Notes: generated by a model from the sequence alone, not told the origin. Counted from the first letter of the stretch, positions 44,034 to 53,435 are shown. The stretch is DNA of 64,000 nt from Chitinophaga ginsengisoli (GCF_003014595.1 NZ_PYGK01000012.1:178649-242648), one strand, 5' to 3'. A program made the numbers and translations.

Positions 44034-44125
44034 CAATCTTGTCATGAAAAACAACAATCTGTCAGTACCGGCGTTAAGATCATATTAACTATTCATATAA
44101 AAATGTGTTAAAGTAACAGGAGTGG

Positions 44126-44157
44126 TTGATGTTCACCCGCGTGCCCCCTTAAATTTG
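44126..44157 (+). promoter_or_regulatory. Promoter of the HtrA protease gene
   Basis: TTG at 44126-44128 and TAAATTTG at 44150-44157 are 21 nt apart. This fits the vegetative promoter pattern and leaves a leader of about 60 nt. Confidence 0.6.
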
Positions 44158-44221
44158 TATCACAAGGCATGCAAATTGATGTCCATACCTTATAACAGTT
44201 AAACTTTAAACAACGAAACAT

Positions 44222-45760
44222 ATGAAATTTCGGCAAATTGCGGCAACTGTACTAATCAGCGCGGCAACTGCTGTTGCCAGCATCTACGCGTACAACAGGT
44301 ACCAACCCCGGCAGGCAGGCCCCTATCAAAATGGATCAGAAAACATTCCGGTAAATTACGCCAGATACATGCCTGGCGCCGAAGTAAAGAATGCAACGCC
44401 TCCTACTGATTTTAGCCAGGCTGCTAAAATAGCGGTTCCTGGAGTAGTACATATCAAAACAAAGATCAATCCCCGTCAGGTGACCAACAATCTCCAGAGA
44501 AGGAGAAGTGTTTTACAAGACCTCTTCGGTGACGACTTCTTCGGTGACGAATTCCAGGGTGAAGGCGGCGGACGTAAATACTACGTTCCCGGCCAGATGG
44601 CCTCCGGCTCCGGCGTCATGATCTCTGACGATGGTTATATCATCACCAACAACCACGTAGTGGATGATGCAGATGAAATAGCCGTAACACTCAACAACTA
44701 CAAAACTTACAAGGCAAAAGTAATTGGTACCGATCCGAATACCGACCTGGCAGTGATCAAGATTGATGCAAAAAATCTTCCTTACCTGCTGTACGGTAAC
44801 TCCGACGATGTGGAAATAGGACAATGGGTACTGGCCGTTGGTTATCCTTTAAACCTGGAAACCACCGTCACCGCTGGTATCGTAAGTGCCAAAGCACGTA
44901 CTATCGGTATCAATAAACAGGTAAGAAGAAATGCCATTGAATCATTCATCCAGACAGATGCTGCGGTGAACCAGGGTAACAGTGGTGGTGCATTGATCAA
45001 TACTGCCGGTGAACTGATCGGCATCAACTCTGCCATCGCCTCTCCTACCGGTGCATATGCTGGTTACTCCTACGCTATCCCGGTGAACCTGGTGAAGAAA
45101 GTAGTGAATGACCTGATGAAGTACGGTAACGTACAACGTGCATACCTCGGTATCTACTACCAGGACCCCACCAGTATTCCTGAAGAAAGATGGGCTGAAG
45201 CTGGCATCAGAAGAGACATCAATGGTGTGACTGTAACGGGTGTACAAGAATCCGGTTCCGCTGCTGCTGCTGGCATCAAAAAGGGTGACATCATCACTGG
45301 TATCAATGGTATAGAAACACCTTCTATTCCTCAGATGACGGAACAGATCGCCCGTTACAAACCAGGCGACAAGATCAGCATCGCTTACACACGTAACGAC
45401 AAGCAGTATACTACCAGCACCATACTCAAAAATGCTGACGGTAATACTGACATTGTTAAGACCAATATACTGGATGCTTTAGGCGCTGACCTGATCACAC
45501 TCGACAAGGCAGATGCTTCTAAACTGGGTATCCGTGGTGGTGTGTATGTAGATAATATCGGTGGTGGTGTGCTGAAGAAACAGACCAACATGAAACAGTC
45601 TTTCATTATTCTGAAAGCGGGCGGTCTGCCGGTGAATTCAGTGGAAGACCTGAGAAAGATATTGGAAAAACAAAAGAAAGTACAGGTAGAAGGGGTATAC
45701 CCTGAACTCAATGGGGTGTATTACTATAACATCGACCTGGCGAATGGAACAGAGTTTTAG
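44222..45760 (+). CDS. Do-family periplasmic serine protease (DegP/HtrA type)
   Basis: This 512-residue envelope protease/chaperone degrades misfolded proteins. After a membrane-targeting N-terminus comes the trypsin-like domain with the catalytic triad His145 (IITNNHVVDDAD), Asp175 (NTDLAVIKID) and Ser254 (QGNSGGALIN). The first PDZ domain (about 310-400, VTVTGVQESGSAAAAGIKKGDIITGING) and a more divergent second PDZ (about 410-505, GIRGGVYVDNIGGGVLKKQT) follow. The order and length are usual for the Do family. It is monocistronic, with its own promoter and a strong terminator. Confidence 0.95.
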   Translation: MKFRQIAATVLISAATAVASIYAYNRYQPRQAGPYQNGSENIPVNYARYMPGAEVKNATPPTDFSQAAKIAVPGVVHIKTKINPRQVTNNLQRRRSVLQDLFGDDFFGDEFQGEGGGRKYYVPGQMASGSGVMISDDGYIITNNHVVDDADEIAVTLNNYKTYKAKVIGTDPNTDLAVIKIDAKNLPYLLYGNSDDVEIGQWVLAVGYPLNLETTVTAGIVSAKARTIGINKQVRRNAIESFIQTDAAVNQGNSGGALINTAGELIGINSAIASPTGAYAGYSYAIPVNLVKKVVNDLMKYGNVQRAYLGIYYQDPTSIPEERWAEAGIRRDINGVTVTGVQESGSAAAAGIKKGDIITGINGIETPSIPQMTEQIARYKPGDKISIAYTRNDKQYTTSTILKNADGNTDIVKTNILDALGADLITLDKADASKLGIRGGVYVDNIGGGVLKKQTNMKQSFIILKAGGLPVNSVEDLRKILEKQKKVQVEGVYPELNGVYYYNIDLANGTEF

Positions 45761-45794
45761 CGATTTTCATATAGGTTTATAGGTTAAGGAGAAA

Positions 45795-45826
45795 GGGTCC
45801 CGGGATGTTTCCGGGATCCTTTTTTT
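45795..45826 (+). terminator. Terminator after the HtrA gene
   Basis: GGGTCCCGG (45795-45803) pairs with 45811-45819 (one G-U), loop GATGTTT, followed by seven T. Its CCCGGGATGTTT is also found in each unit of the nearby array, so the array may have arisen by spreading around this structure, or the match is chance. Confidence 0.88.
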
Positions 45827-46091
45827 ATGCCCGAGAATGCTTCTTAGGCTGATAGCGATTATTGCGCCGGCCTTCTTGGCTCACGGTGCAGGATGGGATC
45901 ACTGGCTGTAGTTCTTTGAAGTTCCTTGATATTGGGCTTTTGAATGGCGGTTTGGCTTTGGGATGTTTATTAAACCCCTGGTAGGGCGCGTGGGCACTTC
46001 AAATAACTAAGGCCAGCGATTCCCACCTGCCCGCTCGCCTGCGTACGGCCTCCCCGACTATATGAAGACGGCTATATGAAAGAGTAAAGTA
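45827..46091. other. 265-bp spacer before the repeat array
   Basis: No gene is supported here. A frame of about 57 codons on the minus strand overlaps the HtrA terminator and has no start, so it was not called. The direct repeat CTATATGAA occurs twice (about 46057 and 46071). The region may hold decayed sequence linked to the repeats, but I cannot identify it. Confidence 0.4.
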
Positions 46092-46754
46092 ATGAATACA
46101 AGGCCGGGGGTAATAAAACCGGAAACAAAACATCAATCGACCCCGTAGGGGTCGCGTTGTTTGTAGCGCGGGGTTTCAACCCCGGGTAGGGTTTCAACCC
46201 CGGGATGTTGTTCATAACAATTGATGAATACAACGCCGGGGGTATAAAACCGGGAAACAAAACATCAATCGACCCCGTAGGGGGCGTGTTGTTTGTAGCG
46301 CTGGGTTTCAACCCCGGGTAGGGTTTCAACCCCGGGATGTTTGTTCATAACAATTAATGAATACAACGCCGGGGGTATAAAACCGGGAAACAAAACATCA
46401 ATCGACCCCGTAGGGGGCGTGTTGTTTGTAGCGCGGGGTTTAAACCCCGGGTAGGGTTTCAACCCCGGGACGTTTGTTCATAACAATTAATGAATACAAC
46501 GCCGGGGGTATAAAACCGGGAAACAAAACATCAATCGACCCCGTAGGGGTCGTGTTGTTTGTAGCGCGGGGTTTAAACCCCGGGTAGGGTTTCAACCCCG
46601 GGATGTTTGTTCATAACAATTGATGAATACAACGCCGGGGGTATAAAACCGGGAAACAAAACATCAATCGACCCCGTAGGGGTCGTGTTGTTTGTAGCGC
46701 GGGGTTTCAACCCCGGGTAGGGTTTCAACCGGGTAGGGTTCAACCCCGGGATAA
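46092..46754. repeat. Array of five 133-bp palindromic repeats (family B)
   Basis: The motif ATCGACCCCGTAGGGG recurs at 46136, 46268, 46401, 46534 and 46667, a period of 132-133 bp. Each unit has a CGACCCCGTAGGGGTCG hairpin, TTGTTTGTAGC, a CGGGGTTTCAACCCCGGG hairpin, a second TTTCAACCCCGGG element and an AT-rich spacer with TTCATAACAATT. The reverse complement of the two-hairpin core matches the 97-bp array at 6.1-6.36 kb almost base for base. Units 2 and 3 have GGGGGCG in place of GGGGTCG, and unit 2 has CGCTGGG in place of CGCGGGG, each weakening a stem. The right end holds truncated TTTCAACC duplications. Confidence 0.95.
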
Positions 46755-46855
46755 CCCCGGAATCCGGTAGCCATAGCAAACGTCAATCAACCCAGGCTAT
46801 AAACACCAAAAGCCCCCTTGCGGCGGCAGCAGTTCTTTTGATAAATGATAATCGC

Positions 46856-47617
46856 TTACAAATTGATCACCCCTTTCAGTTGGGCGAAGAACTCATCTTT
46901 CTTACGGGAAGAAATCGGGATGTTTTTCTGGTCGCTCATGACAACAGCGGTACCCAGACCTTTTATGATCTTGACGATATGGTGAATGTTGATCAGGAAG
47001 GATTTATGTACACGATAGAAACCCTTGTCGGACAACATCTCTTCATACTCCTTCAGTGATTTGGAGATCAGATGTGATACGTTGTTGATCAGCTGTATTT
47101 TGGTATAGCTGTCAAATGCTTCACAGTAAATGATGTCTTTCAGATCGATTACGTTGTAACCGTCATTAACAGGAATGACTATCTTGGAGAAAGCATTATC
47201 ATTGTTCTTAACGTAGTCCTTCAGGATAGAAGCCAGTTCATTCAGGCGGCCTTTTTTGCTCTTCTTCACTTTTTCCAAAGCATCTTCTACCTCACTCACC
47301 TTGATAGGTTTGAGCAGATAATCCAACGCAGCAAATTTGATCGCCTGCAATGCATATTCCTGAAAGGCTGTAATGAATATCACTTCGAAGTTCAACACAG
47401 GGAACATTTCCAGTAGCTGGAAGCCATTATGGGGCGGCATTTCAATATCCAGAAACAAAACGTCTATCTGGGTATTCTTGATCATTTCCGCCGCGTCATG
47501 AATGTTCTGCGCCTCACCCGCTACCGTAACATCTTTACAGTAATTCTCCAGAATATTTCGCAAAATATGGATGTTGCGGACTTCATCGTCTACGATCGCA
47601 GCTTTAATATTACTCAT
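46856..47617 (-). CDS. LytTR-family response regulator
   Basis: This 253-residue regulator has an N-terminal receiver domain (about 1-120; phospho-acceptor in VLFLDIEMPPHNG, switch residues in FITAFQEYALQAI and the lysine in LLKPIKV). The C-terminal LytTR DNA-binding domain (about 150-250) has IPVNDGYNVIDLKDIIYCEAFDSYTKI and FYRVHKSFLINIHHIVKII. Its start overlaps the stop of the sensor-kinase gene by 4 bp, so the two form a two-component pair. LytTR proteins usually bind imperfect direct repeats; none was recognised in the window. Confidence 0.95.
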   Translation of the reverse strand: MSNIKAAIVDDEVRNIHILRNILENYCKDVTVAGEAQNIHDAAEMIKNTQIDVLFLDIEMPPHNGFQLLEMFPVLNFEVIFITAFQEYALQAIKFAALDYLLKPIKVSEVEDALEKVKKSKKGRLNELASILKDYVKNNDNAFSKIVIPVNDGYNVIDLKDIIYCEAFDSYTKIQLINNVSHLISKSLKEYEEMLSDKGFYRVHKSFLINIHHIVKIIKGLGTAVVMSDQKNIPISSRKKDEFFAQLKGVINL

Positions 47618-50541
47618 AACATCTTAACAATGGGAATCAGTATTTCAACCAGGGTACCCTCCTTATTGCCGAAACCAGACTTAAATTTATCAATAATTTC
47701 TAACTTTCCAACATTTCCATTAAAAGATTTTATAATCTGCAACCTTTCCCGAATCACGCTCAGAGCAGTGGATTCATGCTTTACCAGTCGCCCGCTTTTG
47801 ATCTCATTGGCACGGTCCCACCCTATCCCGTCATCGTCTACGGAGCAGTATAACATATCCTCCCGGAGTACCAGTTTTACTTCCAGTCTGCCACTCCCAT
47901 TCTTGGGAGCCAGTCCGTGTTTAATGGCATTTTCTACTATCGGCTGTATAATCATAGGCGGTATATAGATCGTATAATCTTTCAGGTCATCCTGCTGCAG
48001 GAAGTGATACGTGAACACATTCGCAAAACGGATCTTCTCCAGCTCAATATACCGTGTCAGGAAGGCGATCTCCTCTTCCAGCGAAATAAATGACTTCCGT
48101 GAGTTGTTTAGCATCTGGCGCATCAGGGTGGCAAAATCTGCCAGGAAGTTCAGCGCCTGCTTCTCCTCTTTTTCCATGATCAGGTGCTGTACGGAGTTCA
48201 GCGAGTTGAAAATGAAGTGAGGATTCATCTGGTTTGTCAACGCTTTGGCCTCCAGCTCTGCTATCCGCCGGTTATACTCGGTCTTCCGCATTTCCGCCCG
48301 CTGTATTCTTCTGATGACATCCCGCAAAACGAAAGCCACCAGTATTAATCCCAGCAGTATCACAATACCCCGTGCCCACCATTGCTGATACCAGCGCGGC
48401 AGGATGGTAACGTTAATGACGACCGGCTGACTCCAGTTACTCTTATATTTCCTGGCCCTGATCTGCAGTTGATAGCTGTCCGGTTGCAGGTCAGGGAAAG
48501 GTACGATATTAGACATTGTCGTGATCCATCCACTTGATGTATCACTGGAAAAGTTGTACTGGTACTCTACCAGCTCTGGCAGGTCATAGGCGATGGCGCC
48601 AAATTCTACCTCGAATGATGCCTTCCGCTGATACATCAGCACAAACTCTTTGCCAGGCAGATAGGTGCTGTCGCCATACCGCACATGATTCAGGTAAATA
48701 GCCGGCGGTACAGTATCTACCGGCATCTTCGCGTCATTGAAATAACTCAGGCCGTTGGAAGTAGCGATATATAAGGTACCATGCTGGTAATATACTCCGC
48801 GGGCATCATCACTCATCAGACCGTCGTTGGAAGTAATATTACGGATAAGGTTCTCTGTGTTTACATCTATAACGGAAACGCCTTTATTGGTGGCAACATA
48901 TAAGCGGCCAATACCATCATAATAGAGTTGCTGGCAGATATCACTGACCAGTTTGTCGGCCGTGCTCAGGTGCCTTTCCAGGCTATTATCGCCCCTAAAT
49001 ACATATAATCCGTGATCAGCTGTCCCCACCCAGAGTTTGCCATTGATCCATTTCAGGTCTTTGATGCTTAAATGCAAAGCAGGTCTGGTGGTCCGTACCT
49101 TTAATGTACGTGAGCCATCACTGCCATAAAACAAGCCGGCATTAGTACCCACATAGTAAGCAGAGTCGTTGATACATGCAATAGAAGTGATCAGCTCATC
49201 TTCCTTATTAATTATATAATCGTCACAGATTACCTGGTTTTTAGCTGCAATCCGTATTTTGCCGCCGGGGCTGATATCAACGTCCTTCAGTGTTTTCACA
49301 CGTTTCAGCAACGATGGCCTCTGCGAGGCTGTATTAAATGAGTACAAGCCGTTGTCAGCACCGATCAGCATTTCATTTGGCTTGTACGGAAGAATAGCGA
49401 GGATACTGTTTCGTCCACTGCTCGTATCCAGGTTGAAGCGCTGGTACCTGTTATTGCTGTCTATGGTATTCAATACGCCGGCATTCTGTCCTATCAGCAG
49501 CAGACCGGTCTTGGGGTCTTTGCCGATGCTGAAGATGGAGTGTGAAAACAGGCCATTTGTATTATCGAGATAGTTAAAGTAAAAATTCTTGTAGGGGATG
49601 TTGTAAACACCGTCTCCAAATGTGGTGATCCAGATATTACCATCTCTGTCTTTCAGCAGCGAGGTGATATAGTGGTTCTCCAACAATTTGACGGGCTTCT
49701 TTTCACCACGAAGAAATCCTTTGAGATAATAAAGCGTTCTCGGGGTACCTATCCAGAGGTTATCATTATCAACGCAAATATTGCTGATCTCATCCCTGAT
49801 ACCCCAGTCGCTTCCCCTGAGAAAACAAATAGCCTCCTTGTTGTTGTAGATATACAGATTATTGTCCACAACGATCACCGGTTGTTTTCGCACGCGCTGA
49901 GCAGTGGTCTGATCGAGAGGAAAAGTACAGGCAGTTATTATTTTCTGATCAGGGTTATTGGCATCTTCCAGGTTTGGCAGGTTAAAATAAGACTGCCGTG
50001 GTTTAAAAATGGTATCGTTACGGAGAAAGTAAAACAGGTTGGTACGAAGGGCGCCCAGTTTGTCGTAAGTGGTCTTTTTCCCACTGTACTGTATGATACG
50101 GTTATCCGTATTCAGGAACCAGATGAAGCCGGCGTAGTCTTCGAACATGTATTGCATGTATTGTCCGCGGGCGTCCACATACAGGGAAGAATCATTCTGA
50201 CTGGTGTGAATGGTATAATTCCAAAAGAAAGAAGGTAAACCGTTGAGGGTAAAGAACCAGACGCGTCCTTTTGAATCGGCAGCAAGTTTTACGACATCGT
50301 TATCTGTAAGCCCGTCTTTTTGAGAATAGTTCCGGAAGCGTTTGCCGTCGAATTTGCTGACGCCGGTGGGAGTAGAAAACCAGATAAATCCTTCTTTATC
50401 CTGCACGGCATCGTAGACCGTAGCGTTTGCGAGACCGTCCTTTACGTTATAATTACGGATCATCAGCCCCTGAGCAAGGGTGTTACCAGTGCTCAGAACC
50501 ATTAGTATCCACCATAAAAATATATAACGGACCTTAGGCAT
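47614..50541 (-). CDS. LytS-type sensor histidine kinase with beta-propeller sensor
   Basis: The 975-residue sensor has a signal sequence (LWWILMVLSTGNTLAQG). A large periplasmic two-bladed propeller of Reg_prop repeats follows (about 22-620; for example VYDAVQDKEGFIWFSTPTGVSKFDGKRF and DGNIWITTFGDGVYNIPYKN). Next are a Y_Y_Y domain (about 650-735), one membrane helix (about 738-757) and a kinase module. The phosphorylated His is in NPHFIFNSLNSVQHLI and the ATP site has VENAIKHGLAPKNGSG and DDGIGWD. This is a standard His_kinase (LytS) enzyme, not HATPase alone. It is the first gene of the pair and could sense an outside polymer, but no uptake genes are next to it. Confidence 0.95.
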   Translation of the reverse strand: MPKVRYIFLWWILMVLSTGNTLAQGLMIRNYNVKDGLANATVYDAVQDKEGFIWFSTPTGVSKFDGKRFRNYSQKDGLTDNDVVKLAADSKGRVWFFTLNGLPSFFWNYTIHTSQNDSSLYVDARGQYMQYMFEDYAGFIWFLNTDNRIIQYSGKKTTYDKLGALRTNLFYFLRNDTIFKPRQSYFNLPNLEDANNPDQKIITACTFPLDQTTAQRVRKQPVIVVDNNLYIYNNKEAICFLRGSDWGIRDEISNICVDNDNLWIGTPRTLYYLKGFLRGEKKPVKLLENHYITSLLKDRDGNIWITTFGDGVYNIPYKNFYFNYLDNTNGLFSHSIFSIGKDPKTGLLLIGQNAGVLNTIDSNNRYQRFNLDTSSGRNSILAILPYKPNEMLIGADNGLYSFNTASQRPSLLKRVKTLKDVDISPGGKIRIAAKNQVICDDYIINKEDELITSIACINDSAYYVGTNAGLFYGSDGSRTLKVRTTRPALHLSIKDLKWINGKLWVGTADHGLYVFRGDNSLERHLSTADKLVSDICQQLYYDGIGRLYVATNKGVSVIDVNTENLIRNITSNDGLMSDDARGVYYQHGTLYIATSNGLSYFNDAKMPVDTVPPAIYLNHVRYGDSTYLPGKEFVLMYQRKASFEVEFGAIAYDLPELVEYQYNFSSDTSSGWITTMSNIVPFPDLQPDSYQLQIRARKYKSNWSQPVVINVTILPRWYQQWWARGIVILLGLILVAFVLRDVIRRIQRAEMRKTEYNRRIAELEAKALTNQMNPHFIFNSLNSVQHLIMEKEEKQALNFLADFATLMRQMLNNSRKSFISLEEEIAFLTRYIELEKIRFANVFTYHFLQQDDLKDYTIYIPPMIIQPIVENAIKHGLAPKNGSGRLEVKLVLREDMLYCSVDDDGIGWDRANEIKSGRLVKHESTALSVIRERLQIIKSFNGNVGKLEIIDKFKSGFGNKEGTLVEILIPIVKML

Positions 50542-50565
50542 CAGGACGATTCGGATTTTGACAAT

Positions 50566-50605
50566 AAAACCGGCAGTACCAGCTTTTTCTGGCTGGCACT
50601 ACCGG
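50566..50605 (-). terminator. Terminator after proS
   Basis: The arms 50570-50583 and 50592-50605 pair over 14 bp as written on the plus strand, where one T faces a G; on the minus-strand RNA two positions are G-U. TTTT follows on the minus strand. The kinase gene starts 28 bp beyond, so its promoter must overlap this structure or lie upstream. Confidence 0.75.
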
Positions 50606-50617
50606 CAAATCTTATGA

Positions 50618-52093
50618 TTAATATGCACGTGCAAATAATACCCTTTGCGTCGAAGGCTTGCCTGTAAGGATACAGGTACCTGCCTCTTGTTTGTTGTTTA
50701 AAGGTATGCAACGTATAGTTGCTTTGGTGCGTTCTTTGATTTTTTCTTCTGTATCAGTGGTGCCATCCCAGTGAGCATAAATGAATCCGCCTTTCTCTTC
50801 GAGCAGGCGTTCAAATTCTTCCATGGTATCAGCAGGCGTGATGTGCTCATCGCGGTAAGCCAGCGCCTTGTTGTACATCTGCTGTTGAATATCTTCCAGC
50901 AGTGTACCGATACGTGCAGCCAGGCCATCGAGTGGCAGGCTTTCCTTTGTTTTGGCGTCACGACGGGCTACCTCAGCCACGTTGTTCTCCAGGTCGCGGG
51001 CACCCAGTGCGATACGCACAGGTACGCCTTTCATTTCATATTCTGCAAATTTCCATCCCGGACGGGCGTTGTCATTATCGTCATATTTTACACGGATACC
51101 GGCTTTTTTCAGATCAGCCATGATCTCGTGTACTTTCGCGTCGATCTTTGCCTTCTGGTCATCACCTTTATAGATAGGCACTATCACCACCTGTAAAGGA
51201 GCGATACGTGGAGGCAGCACCAGACCATCGTCATCGCTGTGCGCCATTACCAGGGCACCGATCAGACGGGTGGATACGCCCCAGGAAGTAGCCCAGACAT
51301 ATTCCAGTTTGTTCTCCTTGTTCGAGAACTGTACATCAAAGGCCTTGGCGAAGTTTTGTCCCAGGAAGTGGGATGTACCAGCCTGCAGCGCTTTACCGTC
51401 CTGCATCAGCGCCTCGATACAGTAAGTGTCGATAGCACCCGCAAAACGCTCAGCAGGCGATTTAACCCCTCTTACTACCGGCATTGCCATATAGTTCTCA
51501 GCAAAGTCGGCATATACTTCCAGCATCTGCTCGGTCTCTGCAATCGCTTCTTCAGCCGTAGCATGCGCCGTATGACCCTCCTGCCAGAGGAATTCAGCCG
51601 TACGCAGGAACAGGCGGGTACGCATTTCCCAGCGTACTACGTTTGCCCACTGGTTGATCAGCAGCGGCAGGTCGCGGTAAGACTGGATCCAGTCTTTATA
51701 TGTATTCCAGATGATCGTTTCGGAAGTAGGACGAACGATCAGTTCTTCCTCCAGTTTGGCGGTAGGGTCTACCACTACACCTTTACCGTTCGGATTCTTC
51801 ATCAGGCGGTGGTGTGTTACAACGGCGCATTCTTTTGCGAACCCTTCGATATGATCTTCCTCTTTACTCAGGAAGCTTTTAGGAATGAATAAGGGGAAGT
51901 AAGCGTTCTGGTGTCCGGTGTCTTTGAATTTTTTGTCCAGCACATCTCTCATGCCTTCCCAAAGTGCAAAACCGTATGGCTTGATCACCATACATCCCTT
52001 CACCGCAGAATAATCTGCCAATCCTCCTTTCAGAACCAAATCATTATACCATTGTGAATAATCTTCAGAACGGGCTGTGATCTCTTTACTCAT
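50618..52093 (-). CDS. proS: Proline--tRNA ligase, archaeal/eukaryotic-like type
   Basis: This 491-residue class II synthetase charges tRNA-Pro with proline. Motifs are PYGFALWEGMRDVLDKKFKD (motif 1 region), RTRLFLRTAEFLWQEGHTAHAT (motif 2) and GVSTRLIGALVMAHSDDDGLVLPPRIAP (motif 3 plus the following domain). There is no editing insertion domain between motifs 2 and 3. The short C-terminal domain with EAGTCILTGKPSTQRVLFARAY is the ProS-type extension. The protein is of the shorter archaeal-like kind found throughout Bacteroidota. It is divergent from the Gly/Tyr-rich lipoprotein gene. Confidence 0.97.
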   Translation of the reverse strand: MSKEITARSEDYSQWYNDLVLKGGLADYSAVKGCMVIKPYGFALWEGMRDVLDKKFKDTGHQNAYFPLFIPKSFLSKEEDHIEGFAKECAVVTHHRLMKNPNGKGVVVDPTAKLEEELIVRPTSETIIWNTYKDWIQSYRDLPLLINQWANVVRWEMRTRLFLRTAEFLWQEGHTAHATAEEAIAETEQMLEVYADFAENYMAMPVVRGVKSPAERFAGAIDTYCIEALMQDGKALQAGTSHFLGQNFAKAFDVQFSNKENKLEYVWATSWGVSTRLIGALVMAHSDDDGLVLPPRIAPLQVVIVPIYKGDDQKAKIDAKVHEIMADLKKAGIRVKYDDNDNARPGWKFAEYEMKGVPVRIALGARDLENNVAEVARRDAKTKESLPLDGLAARIGTLLEDIQQQMYNKALAYRDEHITPADTMEEFERLLEEKGGFIYAHWDGTTDTEEKIKERTKATIRCIPLNNKQEAGTCILTGKPSTQRVLFARAY

Positions 52094-52338
52094 ATAGTGT
52101 TGAAATATTTATAATCATGGCCGGTACATATATTTTAAAACAAATCTGAATTTGGCTTAATATTTGTACCAGATATATTACCAAAAGGTAAAATGTCACA
52201 AACCTACATGAAAATCAGAAACGTGCAAACAGTTTACTAAAATATTATGAGTGGCTAGATATTATTGTAGCATTAACCGTTCTTTACGTTAAAAATAGTG
52301 TAAATTTACTATAGAAATCAGGCTAAAAATTCCGACAA

Positions 52339-53370
52339 ATGAAATCAATTCCTTACCTCGCTGCACTCGCGCTGTTTATCCTAAGCAGTTGTTCGTCAGC
52401 GTATAAAACCACACAAACCCCGGATGATGTGTACTACTCTCCGAGAGTTAAACCCACTTATGCTGCTGGCAATAATCAAAATAACGATAACGTTACTGCA
52501 ACAGATGCTGACGGTGATGGGGGTACTTATGTTACTTACGACGATGAAGACCAGGGGGACTATTCTCGCCGTATAGACAGATTCAACAACAACTATAAAG
52601 GTTCCTACTACGATAATTATTCACCGAACATATATTCCGGTTATTCCGGTTACGGCAGCCCTTACTATGGTAGTCCGTACTACGGCAGCGGCTGGGGTAT
52701 CAGCAGTTACTACGGTTACGGTGGAGGTTTCGGCTATGGTTGGGGTTCTCCTTACTACAGTTCTTTCTGGGGTCCATCTATCAGCATAGGTATAGGTTAT
52801 GGCTGGGGTTACAATCCATGGTACAGTCCATGGTCATATAGCCCATGGTACTACAGCGGCTATTACGGTGGCTACTATGGCGGCGGATATTATCCTGGCT
52901 ACTACGGTGGTCACGGTGGTTACTATGGTTACTCTTCCGTAGGACGCCGTACACGCGGCAGCTTCGGTACTTCTTATGGAGGCAGGGTAGTCGGTAATTC
53001 AACACCAAATCCTGGCGGACGTACCACCAGAACAGATTATATTCCTTCCAGAAGAGGCGGTACGGTTGATCCGGGCGGACGTGTTGTAGAACGTCCGACT
53101 ACTGGTGGCAGAACTAACCCTGATGGTTATTACACACCAAGACGTGCATTTACACCTTCTTCCGGCGAACGCCCTGTAGGCAGCGATGGCGGTGGCCGCA
53201 CCAGTGGTGGCTCTTACAATCCTCCTACCAGGTCTTTCCAGCCAGCACAGCAACCACAGCGCTCTTATACACCGGCTCCATCCTATACGCCAAGATCTAG
53301 CGGCGGCGGTGGTGGTTCCTTCGGTGGTGGCGGCGGCGGCGGTGGTCGCGCAGGCAGAACAAGGAACTAA
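52339..53370 (+). CDS. Gly/Tyr-rich low-complexity lipoprotein
   Basis: This 343-residue lipoprotein (ILSSCSSAYK, Cys18) has three parts. Residues about 20-85 are acidic and polar. Residues about 85-205 are almost entirely Tyr, Gly, Ser, Trp and Pro in repeats such as GYGSPYYGSPYYGSGWG and SYYGYGGGFGYGWGS. The C-terminal third is basic and Pro/Arg-rich, ending in a run of about ten glycines broken by single residues (GGGSFGGGGGGGGRAGR). No enzyme domain is present. Such sequences are disordered or sticky and may have a surface-coat or phase-separation role, which is speculation. It lies 34 bp from a strong terminator and is divergent from proS. Confidence 0.85.
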   Translation: MKSIPYLAALALFILSSCSSAYKTTQTPDDVYYSPRVKPTYAAGNNQNNDNVTATDADGDGGTYVTYDDEDQGDYSRRIDRFNNNYKGSYYDNYSPNIYSGYSGYGSPYYGSPYYGSGWGISSYYGYGGGFGYGWGSPYYSSFWGPSISIGIGYGWGYNPWYSPWSYSPWYYSGYYGGYYGGGYYPGYYGGHGGYYGYSSVGRRTRGSFGTSYGGRVVGNSTPNPGGRTTRTDYIPSRRGGTVDPGGRVVERPTTGGRTNPDGYYTPRRAFTPSSGERPVGSDGGGRTSGGSYNPPTRSFQPAQQPQRSYTPAPSYTPRSSGGGGGSFGGGGGGGGRAGRTRN

Positions 53371-53406
53371 TATTAAAATGATTTGATCATTGATATCTAA
53401 GAAATG

Positions 53407-53435
53407 TACCCTGGTCAAAAGCCAGGGTATTTTTT
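53407..53435 (+). terminator. Terminator after the Gly/Tyr-rich lipoprotein gene
   Basis: TACCCTGG (53407-53414) pairs exactly with 53422-53429 around TCAAAAG, followed by six T. It lies within the longest possible frame of the next gene, which helps place that gene's start at 53452. Confidence 0.85.

Noticed and set aside
45825..45998. Open frame of about 57 codons on the minus strand
   Set aside because: It begins inside a spacer with no start codon, ends in the htrA terminator, and resembles no protein family I know.
6068..46754. The two repeat arrays as CRISPR
   Set aside because: The units are contiguous without unique spacers, are longer than CRISPR repeats, and there is no cas gene.
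46072..46779. Several minus-strand frames with a repeated PYPGLKPRATNNTPPTGSIDVLFPG motif
   Set aside because: They are translations of the 133-bp repeat array. The frame changes between units and no start context or family match is seen.
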